Source: Pseudomonadota bacterium (GTDB taxonomy: Bacteria; Pseudomonadota; Alphaproteobacteria; Rhizobiales; Hyphomicrobiaceae). Taken from it: a DNA stretch of 27,224 bases. The stretch lies in NCBI GenBank assembly GCA_023410905.1, contig JAEYPL010000260.1:1-27224 (forward strand), written 5' to 3'. Position numbers and translations under genes: made by a program. Below are positions 7,880-14,240 of the stretch, piece by piece (position 1 is the first letter of the stretch; each line of letters opens with the position of its first letter). The notes beneath the pieces are model-generated. The model was not told the origin of the DNA and did not search any database. It saw nothing but the letters and a program-made list of their open reading frames with translations.

Positions 7880-8050
7880 GGCAGAGGGCACGCCAAGCCG
7901 ATGGCGTCGCGCGGTTTGTAGGGGCCGGGCGTAGCGTCGGTGACCCAGTCGCCGCTCGGCATGTAGCAGTACTGCATGGAGCCGGTGATCCGGATGCGCC
8001 GCAGGGCATCCGACAGCAGATCGCCGACACCGTCGACGGCTCGCGGTGGT
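7880..8050 (-). pseudogene. Remnant of AraC-family regulator (cupin-type N-terminal domain)
   Basis: In the minus-strand frame between about 8050 and 7880 the translation reads GDLLSDALRRIRITGSMQYCYMPSGDWVTDA. This resembles the beginning of AraC-type regulators with an N-terminal cupin domain (pattern DxLSDxLRxIRxxGxxxxxxxxxxxW). No credible continuation into the rest of the cupin or the HTH domain is present in any frame, and the segment has no start codon with a ribosome binding site. It therefore looks like a truncated relic. It fills most of the 419-base gap between the VOC and DsrE genes; the rest of that gap shows nothing I can support. The boundaries are approximate. Confidence 0.45.
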
Positions 8051-8144
8051 TTCCCGATCAACGATTGCGGTGTTCCGGCCAAAGACGTCCACCACGCGCC
8101 GCTGTAGATCGCTCGACACTTTCAGCGAACATAAGGAGAGGGTT

Positions 8145-8513
8145 ATGGCGAACGCAACCGACAAGCTGGTCATTCTGGTCACGAAGGGCATCGAATCCGA
8201 GCTCTCGTCCGTGGCATTCACCATTGCCAATGGTGGGATCACGGCGGGTCTCAAGGTCTTCATCTTCCTGTCGAGCACTGGCATCGACCTCGTCCGCAAG
8301 GGCGGCCAGACCATGACGCACGTGCCGCCGCTCGATTCCCTCGCCGCCCTTATCAAGGACTTTCAGGCGCGTGGCGGCGTGATCTGGGCCTGCCCGCCAT
8401 GTGTGAAGTCGCGCGGCTATGAGCAGGCCGACCTGATCGAAGGGGTGGTCATTGCCGGAGCCAGCGTCATGCACGCAGAGATCAAGGCCGGCGCCGCGAC
8501 ACTTTCGTTCTGA
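8145..8513 (+). CDS. DsrE-family protein
   Basis: 122 aa, a normal size for DsrE/F-like proteins, small cytoplasmic folds involved in sulfur transfer or redox chemistry. The pattern is DKLVILVTKGIESELSSVAFTIANGG (first strand and helix), GLKVFIFLSSTGIDLVRKGG, and a conserved WACPPCVKSRGY segment near the C-terminus with a CxxC pair (Cys83, Cys86). The C-terminal portion EGVVIAGASVMHAEI is typical of the family. The ATG at 8145 is preceded by AAGGAGAGGGTT, an excellent ribosome binding site. The partner protein or sulfur acceptor cannot be inferred from context; no dsr genes are near. Confidence 0.9.
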   Translation: MANATDKLVILVTKGIESELSSVAFTIANGGITAGLKVFIFLSSTGIDLVRKGGQTMTHVPPLDSLAALIKDFQARGGVIWACPPCVKSRGYEQADLIEGVVIAGASVMHAEIKAGAATLSF

Positions 8514-8677
8514 AGTAGGACGTGCGTTCGCAGGGGAGGCGCGCCGCGCCGGCGGAGCGCGCTGCCTTCCTTGCAACTCAGCTTCCCAGTTCCATCCTTG
8601 AACTGCCCATCAAGGCCGCATAGGGTCGTCGCCGGAAACGCCTTCAGCATTCAACAATAAGCGGTCAACTCCCGCCG

Positions 8678-9967
8678 ATGCCCTCTGACGAGCGGCGCCT
8701 CTTTCCCCACCGCCGGGGCCTGATCATCATCATGACGTTGGCGACAGCCTATGTCGCCAGCCATTTCTTTCGCGCGTCGAATGTCACCATCGGCCTCGAC
8801 CTCATGCGCGATCTCAAGATAGGTCCTGAGGCGCTCGGCGGCCTGACGGGCGCTTTCTTCTTCGGCTTCGCGGCCATGCAGATTCCCTGCGGCTTCTTTT
8901 TCGACCGCTTTGGCCCGCGCCGCACCGTCACGGGCATGCTGGTGCTCGCGACGATCGGCGGCCTCGTCTTCACGCTCGCGCCGACGTGGCCGATCCTGCT
9001 CACCGGCCGCGTGCTCATGGGCGCGGGTTTCGGCGTCATGCTCATCGGCAGCATGGTGGTGATCTCGCGCTGGTTTCCGCCGGACCGCTTCTCGACGCTG
9101 ACGGCGCTCGTTCTGTCGATCGGCCTCGTCGGCAACCTCATTGCAACGACACCGCTCGCCTGGGCCACGTTGGCTGTCGGCTGGCGCACGGTGTTCGCCA
9201 TGGCCGTCGCTTTCACAGCGCTCGCCACCATCGCCGTGTGGCTCATTGTGCGCGATGCGCCGCCGGGGCATCCCTTCCTCGACCGCAAACCCGAGACATC
9301 GCGTCAGATGATGCAGGGTCTCGTGGAGGTGCTGGCCAATCGCGGCCTCTGGCCCATTCTGGCGCTCAACTTCTGCCACTACGCCTGCACCTTCACCGTG
9401 CAGGGTCTCTGGGGTGGACCGTATCTGCGCGAAGTCTACGGCCTGACGCCTATCGAGGCGGGCAATGTCCTGTTCGCGGCCGTGATTGCCTATCAGGCAG
9501 GCATGCTCACGTTCGGTCCGATGGATCGCGTGCTGGATACGCGCAAGTGGATTGCCGTCGCTGGCACGCTCGTGATGATCGCGATCCTCTCGCTGCTGGC
9601 GCTCGCCGTGCAGCCGCCCGTCTGGGTCGCCATCGCCGCCATTATTGCTGTCGGCTTTTTCAGTGCCTGCAGCACCATGGTCATGACGCACGGCCGCGGC
9701 ACCATTCCGGACCGTCTCATCGGTCGCGGCATGGCGACGATCAATACGTCCGTGATGTTCGGCGTTGCGGTGATGCAGAGCCTCTCCGGCATCGTCGTCG
9801 GCGCATTCGAGCCGCTCGCCAATGGGGCGCGTTCCGAGACGGCCTATCGCGCGCTCTTCGGCGTGCTCGCTGTGATCCTCGCCATTGCTCTCTCCATCTA
9901 CAGCCGCTCGAAGGATGTGAAGCCGAGCGACCAGATGCGCGAGAGTGCGAAGCAGACGGCGGCGTGA
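8678..9967 (+). CDS. Major facilitator superfamily transporter
   Basis: 429 aa with about 12 hydrophobic segments. The MFS motif between helices 2 and 3 is present as GFFFDRFGPRRTV, followed by GRVLMGAGFGVMLIGSMVVISRWFP (helix 4-5 region). A charged loop sits in the middle (PGHPFLDRKPETSRQM) between the two six-helix halves. The second half includes FCHYACTFTVQGLWGGPYLREVYGL, a pattern seen in the nitrate/phosphate/oxalate-type subgroups. Substrate cannot be assigned. The ATG at 8678 has no good ribosome binding site, but the first helix begins close behind it, so a later start is unlikely. The stop codon abuts the stop of the convergent fkbM-type gene with no intervening base. Confidence 0.92.
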   Translation: MPSDERRLFPHRRGLIIIMTLATAYVASHFFRASNVTIGLDLMRDLKIGPEALGGLTGAFFFGFAAMQIPCGFFFDRFGPRRTVTGMLVLATIGGLVFTLAPTWPILLTGRVLMGAGFGVMLIGSMVVISRWFPPDRFSTLTALVLSIGLVGNLIATTPLAWATLAVGWRTVFAMAVAFTALATIAVWLIVRDAPPGHPFLDRKPETSRQMMQGLVEVLANRGLWPILALNFCHYACTFTVQGLWGGPYLREVYGLTPIEAGNVLFAAVIAYQAGMLTFGPMDRVLDTRKWIAVAGTLVMIAILSLLALAVQPPVWVAIAAIIAVGFFSACSTMVMTHGRGTIPDRLIGRGMATINTSVMFGVAVMQSLSGIVVGAFEPLANGARSETAYRALFGVLAVILAIALSIYSRSKDVKPSDQMRESAKQTAA

Positions 9968-10738
9968 TCAGCGCCGCAGCGCGTAGACATCACCCGAATT
10001 GGCCTCATGCGGCAGTGCCGCGATATGGCGGTGCATCTCGTCGGCCGTGATCCAGCGGCCAAGCGAAAGCTGCTGGCTTTCTCCGAGCGCCAGATCGAAG
10101 CCGTAGTCGCCGAGCGCTGCAATGCGATCGAGACAGTCGTAGGCGACATCGCGCTGGATGGTCGTGAATTCGAAGGAGAGTGCCGGCACGGCGTGGCTCA
10201 GACCCGAGAGGACATCCGCCTCGAAGCCCTCGACGTCGATCTTCACGAAGGCCGGCGCACCATGCGCCGCAATGAGCGCGTCGAGCGTGGTGACCGGCAC
10301 TTCGATCGTGCGATCCCAGACCTGTCCCTCCCAGCCGCCGGCACCATCGGCCGCTTTGACGAAATCCTGCGAGGCCGTGGTGACCGTCGGGTTCGCCGAG
10401 TTCACGTGCAGGCTTAGGCGGCCCGGCACCGGCCCGCACGCGCTCTCGACGAGTGTCACGTCGTTGTCGCCGGCATAAATCGCGCGGATCACTTCAGCGC
10501 AGAGCGGCTGCGGTTCGAGCGCGACGACACGCGAACCGATCCGCCGGAAGGCACCAATGCGGTCGCCGACATGCGACCCGACATCGAAGGCGAGATCGCC
10601 GGGCCGGACGAAGCGGGCATAGAGCGCGTCCATGGCGTCTTCGCGCGGCGTATCGCCGTAGTAGACCTCAAGCGAGCGCGAAAGGCTCGCGAAGGCGGGA
10701 TCGCGTTTCAGCTCGTCGAGGCGTTCGGTCAGCGTCAT
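9968..10738 (-). CDS. FkbM-family SAM-dependent methyltransferase
   Basis: 256 aa. The SAM-binding motif I is DVGSHVGDRIGAFRRIG, followed by VVALEPQP (acidic residue after strand 2) and, later, FVKIDVEGFEADVLSGL, the hallmark of FkbM/Methyltransf_21 enzymes, which typically methylate sugars or small-molecule hydroxyls. The start at 10738 (MTLTERLDELKRD) is preceded by AGAGGTGTC; an upstream extension to 10777 is rejected because that ribosome binding site falls inside it. Substrate is unknown. It is convergent with the MFS gene: the two stop codons form the palindrome TGATCA, so the 3' ends of the transcripts must overlap. Confidence 0.92.
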   Translation of the reverse strand: MTLTERLDELKRDPAFASLSRSLEVYYGDTPREDAMDALYARFVRPGDLAFDVGSHVGDRIGAFRRIGSRVVALEPQPLCAEVIRAIYAGDNDVTLVESACGPVPGRLSLHVNSANPTVTTASQDFVKAADGAGGWEGQVWDRTIEVPVTTLDALIAAHGAPAFVKIDVEGFEADVLSGLSHAVPALSFEFTTIQRDVAYDCLDRIAALGDYGFDLALGESQQLSLGRWITADEMHRHIAALPHEANSGDVYALRR

Positions 10739-10909
10739 GACACCTCTGTTCTGCTCGTCTCTTCTGCTGGGCGGCACCGGCGCCGCCCTGTCTCAACGAG
10801 CGATCATCTCTTGGCGACAGTGACATCGCCGAGCATTGCGGCGTGCAAGCGGCAAACGCCGCACCGGGAGAAAAAGCCGCTGCAACATGGTTTTGTCAAA
10901 TCCGTTCGG

Positions 10910-10925
10910 GGCGCGCTTTCGCGCC
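10910..10925. other. GC-rich hairpin upstream of the tct operon
   Basis: GGCGCG-CTTT-CGCGCC forms a perfect 6-bp stem about 85 bases before the tctB start. There is no T-run after it, so it does not look like a terminator. A second hairpin (GGGCGGC...GCCGCCC, 10769-10788) lies nearer fkbM. Either could be an operator for a regulator, but no regulator gene is adjacent. The rest of the 10739-11010 gap holds no gene that I can support. Confidence 0.3.
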
Positions 10926-10935
10926 GATGAGCAAC

Positions 10936-10966
10936 TTGGGGCATTGCGCGCGCCGCATCGTATGCT
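10936..10966 (+). promoter_or_regulatory. Possible promoter of tctBAC
   Basis: TTGGGG at 10936-10941 and TATGCT at 10961-10966 are reasonable -35 and -10 elements for a sigma-70-type promoter, but the 19-base spacer is long. It would place the transcript start about 35-40 bases before the tctB start codon. This is a visual match only. Confidence 0.3.
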
Positions 10967-11010
10967 AGCCTCGCGCTATAAAAAAGAATGCGTCAAGGGA
11001 GGACGCGATC

Positions 11011-11487
11011 TTGAGGCGTGGCTGGTTCGTTGCGGCGGGGGTCTTTCTAGCCCTGTTCGCCGGGACGGCGTTCTTGTCGTTCAAGCTGCCGCTATTGGAT
11101 GCATTAGGGCCGGGACCCGGATTTTTTCCGCTGATCCTGGCACTGCTGGGTGGCGCGCTCGCCGTCGCGCTGATCGCCCAGCTTGCGCTTGATCCTCAAG
11201 CCCCCACGGGCGAGCCGCAGCCCGACGCCGAGCCTTTCATGCCGGACCAGGGCGCGCTCTTCCGCATTGTCGGCATCATCTTCCTGCTGCTCGCCGCCTT
11301 CACGGCGCTCGATCCGCTCGGCTACCGGCTGACCTCGTTCGTCTTCATCGTGCTCATGCTGCTGGTGCTCGGCGTCAGGAACTACCTCGCCATAGGGCTC
11401 GTCGCGCTCGCGCTCAGCTTCGGGGTGTTTCACAGCTTCTACTACTGGCTGAAGGTGCCGCTACCCATCGGGGAGTTCGGGCTGTGA
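11011..11487 (+). CDS. tctB: Tripartite tricarboxylate transporter, small membrane subunit TctB
   Basis: 158 aa with four hydrophobic helices: WFVAAGVFLALFAGTAF, the segment around GFFPLILALLGGALAVALI, LFRIVGIIFLLLAAFTAL and the pair TSFVFIVLMLLVLGV / YLAIGLVALALSFGVF. The pattern LGPGPGFFPLILALLGGALA near the first loop is the TctB signature. TctB is the small integral subunit that pairs with TctA in secondary uptake of carboxylates delivered by a periplasmic binding protein. The start is a TTG at 11011, preceded by AAGGGAGGACGCGATC; there is no in-frame ATG with a better site. It leads the operon, 15 bases before tctA. Confidence 0.92.
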   Translation: MRRGWFVAAGVFLALFAGTAFLSFKLPLLDALGPGPGFFPLILALLGGALAVALIAQLALDPQAPTGEPQPDAEPFMPDQGALFRIVGIIFLLLAAFTALDPLGYRLTSFVFIVLMLLVLGVRNYLAIGLVALALSFGVFHSFYYWLKVPLPIGEFGL

Positions 11488-11502
11488 TGGAGGGCGGAGC
11501 CG

Positions 11503-13002
11503 ATGGTTGATACCTTCCAGCATCTCATGGCGGGCTTTGCCGCGGCGGCGACGCCGACGAACCTGATGTTCGCGTTCATCGGCTGCTTTCTCGGCACGCT
11601 CATCGGCGTGCTGCCCGGCATCGGGCCCGCGGCGGGCACGGCAATCCTCATTCCTCTCACCTTCCAGCTTGATGCGACTGGCGCCATCATCATGCTCGCG
11701 GCCATCTACTACGGCGCGATGTGTGGCGGCACGATCACGTCCGTTCTCATCAACGTACCGGGCGAGGCCGCATCCGTCATAACGTGCCTCGATGGGCACG
11801 CCATGGCGAAGAATGGGCGCGCGGGCGCGGCGCTCGGTATTGCTGCCATCGGCTCCTTCATCGGCGGACTGATCGCGACGCTGCTCCTCGTCGTCGTTGC
11901 AACGCCGCTATCGCGGCTGGCGCTCAGTTTCGGCCCGCCGGAATTTTTCGCGCTCATGATTGTCGGCCTCGTGCTCGTGACGAGCCTCGCGGGAAACTCG
12001 CTTCTCGCCGGCGTCCTCATGACGGTCACGGGGCTGCTCATCTCACTCATCGGCCTCGACCCCGTGCGCGGCGCGCCGCGCTTCACGTTCGGCATACCCG
12101 AGCTGTTCGACGGCCTCGGATTCATTCCTGTCGTCATGGGACTGTTCGGTGTCGGTGAGATCCTGGCGACGGCGGAGAAACCCTATCGCGAGGTCATAAA
12201 GACCAATCTCAGGGGGCTCATTCCGTCGCGCGACGAATGGCAACGCTCCTTGGGCGCGATCTGGCGCGGCACGGGAATAGGCTTCTTTCTCGGGCTCATC
12301 CCGGGTGTCGGCGCGATCATCCCGACGTTCATGTCATACATCGTCGAGAAGCGCCTCTCGAAGCATCCCGAGAAATTCGGCACCGGCGTGATCGAGGGTG
12401 TCGCCGGGCCGGAGACGGCGAACAACAGCTACGCGAACGGCGCCATGGTGCCGCTGCTGACACTCGGCATTCCGAGCTCGCCGACGATCGCAGTTCTGAT
12501 GGGCGCCTTCATCATCAACGGACTGACGCCCGGACCGCTGCTCTTTCAGGAGCGACCCGATCTCGTGTGGGCGGTGATCGCGAGTTTCTTCATCGGCAAT
12601 GTGCTGCTGCTGATCCTCAATCTGCCGCTCGTCGGACTGTGGGCCAAGATCCTGGAGATTCCCTACCAGTACATCTGCGCCGGCACGCTGCTCTTCTGCA
12701 TCATCGGCGCCTACAGCATCAATCAGAGCATCTTCGATCTGTGGGTCATGCTCGGGTGTGGCGTGATCGGCTATCTGTTGCGCAAGCTCAATTTCCCGCT
12801 CGCGCCCTTGGTGCTTGGGCTCATTCTCGGCCCGCAAATCGAGAAATCCATGCGGACGTCACTCGAGATGTCGGCGGGCGACTTCAGCATTTTTGTCACG
12901 CGGCCGCTGTCCGCCTCGCTGCTGGCACTTGCGATTGCCATCCTTGTCTTTGCGGCCATGCAGTTCGCGCCTAAAGAGATCAGGGATCCCAATGCCGATT
13001 AA
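11503..13002 (+). CDS. tctA: Tripartite tricarboxylate transporter, large membrane subunit TctA
   Basis: 499 aa, the usual length for TctA, with about 12 hydrophobic helices. The family signature GTLIGVLPGIGPAAGTAILIPLTF lies near the N-terminus, followed by YYGAMCGGTITSVLINVPGEAASVITCLDGHAMAKNGRAG. A related repeat occurs in the second half (FFLGLIPGVGAIIPTFMSYIVEKRLSK and EGVAGPETANNSYANGAMVPLLTLGIPSSPTIAVLMGAF). TctA forms the translocation path for the carboxylate together with TctB. A ribosome binding site (GGAGGGCGGAG) precedes the ATG at 11503. It is the second gene of the operon. Confidence 0.96.
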   Translation: MVDTFQHLMAGFAAAATPTNLMFAFIGCFLGTLIGVLPGIGPAAGTAILIPLTFQLDATGAIIMLAAIYYGAMCGGTITSVLINVPGEAASVITCLDGHAMAKNGRAGAALGIAAIGSFIGGLIATLLLVVVATPLSRLALSFGPPEFFALMIVGLVLVTSLAGNSLLAGVLMTVTGLLISLIGLDPVRGAPRFTFGIPELFDGLGFIPVVMGLFGVGEILATAEKPYREVIKTNLRGLIPSRDEWQRSLGAIWRGTGIGFFLGLIPGVGAIIPTFMSYIVEKRLSKHPEKFGTGVIEGVAGPETANNSYANGAMVPLLTLGIPSSPTIAVLMGAFIINGLTPGPLLFQERPDLVWAVIASFFIGNVLLLILNLPLVGLWAKILEIPYQYICAGTLLFCIIGAYSINQSIFDLWVMLGCGVIGYLLRKLNFPLAPLVLGLILGPQIEKSMRTSLEMSAGDFSIFVTRPLSASLLALAIAILVFAAMQFAPKEIRDPNAD

Positions 13003-13006
13003 CCGA

Positions 13007-13049
13007 GCCAACTTTGTTGGCACTTCAGCCGAAAGCCAATTCGATTGGC
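13007..13049. promoter_or_regulatory. Twin small hairpins between tctA and tctC
   Basis: Two nearly identical perfect hairpins sit in the 69-base gap: GCCAAC-TTT-GTTGGC at 13007-13021 and GCCAAT-TCG-ATTGGC at 13035-13049. They lie just before the tctC ribosome binding site (GGAGGACCACCC). Neither has a T-run. Possible roles are mRNA stabilisation or processing that raises binding-protein output, or a tandem operator. The role is inferred; the inverted repeats are seen directly. Confidence 0.5.
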
Positions 13050-13071
13050 GCATTGTACCGGAGGACCACCC

Positions 13072-14058
13072 ATGAGACTGCTCAGACTGGCAATGGCCGT
13101 GACGGCGGGGGCGTTCGTTGCGGCGCTTGGTTCGGCGGGGGCATCAGCCCAGGAATATCCAACGCGGCCGATCAACATGATCGTCGCGTTCCCCGCCGGC
13201 GGGTCCACCGATATCGGCGCGCGTGTCGTCGCCGGCATCGCCGAGAAGCTGATCGGACAGCCGATCGTGGTCGTGAACCGCGGTGGTGCCGGCGGACAGG
13301 TCGGCTGGACGGAGCTCGCGCGCGCGAAACCCGATGGCTACACCATCGGCTTCCTCAATCTGCCCGCGACCAACACGACGATCCTCGATCCGGAGCGTCA
13401 AGCCATCTTCAACGAGGGCAGCTTCACGCCCATCGCCAACCAGGTGCTCGACCCTGGCGTGGTCTGGGTTGCCGCCAACAGTCCCTTCAAGACCATGAAG
13501 GACGTGATCGACGCGGCAAAGGCGAAGCCCGGCACGATCCGTGCCGCAACGACCGGCATTCTCTCGGATGACCACCTCGCAATACTGATGGTCGAGGAGG
13601 TGAACCCCGGCGTGAACTTCCGTATCGTGCATCTGCTCGGCAGCGCAGCGCAGGTCAAGGAGACGCTTGGCGGCAACATCGACGTCTCGTTCGACAATGT
13701 CGGCTCCATCGTCACGCAAGTGAGGGGCGGACAGGTCCGTGCACTCGCGGTCATGGATACCGAGCGCTCGAAGTTCCTGCCCGACGTGCCGACCACCAAG
13801 GAGCTCGGCATGCCGACGGTGATCTCCAGCTCGACGCGCGGCATCGGTGGTCCCAAGGGTATGGATCCGGCACTCGTGAAGAAGCTGCAGGATGTATTTG
13901 CGCAGGCCATGAAGGATCCCGATCACGTCAAGCGTCTCGAGGACGCGGGCCTTGCGATCAAGGTCATGGTCGGCGACGAGTACGTGAAGTACTACAACGA
14001 GACCCACGAGAAGGCGAAGAAGTACACCGAATGGGCCAAGAACCGCCCGCAGAAGTGA
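13072..14058 (+). CDS. tctC: Tripartite tricarboxylate transporter substrate-binding protein (Bug/TctC family)
   Basis: 328 aa. Residues 1-26 form a signal peptide (LRLAMAVTAGAFVAALGSAGASA-QE). The mature protein begins with the Bug hallmark YPTRPINMIVAFPAGGSTDIGARVVAGIAEKLIGQPIVVVNRGGAGGQVG, and GYTIGFLN follows. Bug proteins bind carboxylates or related small organic anions in the periplasm; they usually contact the carboxylate through backbone groups and water, so the ligand cannot be predicted. The ATG at 13072 is preceded by GGAGGACCACCC. An ATG/GTG start further upstream at 13045 falls before this site and is rejected. It is the last gene of the operon, an order (B-A-C) that differs from the common C-B-A arrangement. 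Confidence 0.95.
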   Translation: MRLLRLAMAVTAGAFVAALGSAGASAQEYPTRPINMIVAFPAGGSTDIGARVVAGIAEKLIGQPIVVVNRGGAGGQVGWTELARAKPDGYTIGFLNLPATNTTILDPERQAIFNEGSFTPIANQVLDPGVVWVAANSPFKTMKDVIDAAKAKPGTIRAATTGILSDDHLAILMVEEVNPGVNFRIVHLLGSAAQVKETLGGNIDVSFDNVGSIVTQVRGGQVRALAVMDTERSKFLPDVPTTKELGMPTVISSSTRGIGGPKGMDPALVKKLQDVFAQAMKDPDHVKRLEDAGLAIKVMVGDEYVKYYNETHEKAKKYTEWAKNRPQK

Positions 14059-14068
14059 GATAAGCTTC

Positions 14069-14098
14069 CCCTTCTCCCCGTTCTTACGGGGAGAAGGG
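14069..14098. repeat. Palindromic repeat, single hairpin copy downstream of tctC
   Basis: A perfect 13-bp stem, CCCTTCTCCCCGT / ACGGGGAGAAGGG, closes a TCTT loop. It starts 10 bases after the tctC stop. No T-run follows, so it is not a standard intrinsic terminator, though it could protect the 3' end of the transcript. The stem is nearly identical to both hairpins inserted in dnaE (15286-15398), so it belongs to the same REP-like family. Confidence 0.7.
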
Positions 14099-14125
14099 AC
14101 ATATCGCGCTGGCGATGCACGCCAA

Positions 14126-14229
14126 GTCATAAAAAGAAGGGGGTTCGGGGTCTCGTCGTGTCGAAGACACGCGCCTTCGGCACGATACGGGTGCGGGCGG
14201 TAGCCCGCTCGCGAAGCGACCTACACCCC
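14126..14229 (-). repeat. Dispersed intergenic repeat, copy 2
   Basis: Read on the minus strand this stretch begins GGGTGTAGGTCGC and ends ACCCCCTTCTTTTTATGAC, matching both ends of the copy at 1512-1598. The interior contains several short inverted repeats (for example GCGGGCTACCGCCCGC and GTGTCTTCGACAC) and diverges from copy 1. It lies between tctC and the dnaE stop, next to the palindromic repeat, so this gap consists almost wholly of repeats. Confidence 0.6.
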
Positions 14230-14240
14230 GCTGAGTTTCC

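Noticed and set aside
8651..9691. 346-codon minus-strand frame opposite the MFS gene
   Set aside because: Glu/Arg/His-rich shadow; the plus strand encodes a clear 12-helix transporter.
14069..14098. Intrinsic terminator of the tct operon
   Set aside because: The stem is strong but no T-run follows, and it belongs to a repeat family also found inside dnaE; called a repeat instead.
13144..14130. 328-codon minus-strand frame opposite tctC
   Set aside because: Shadow of the Bug-type binding protein; no family features.
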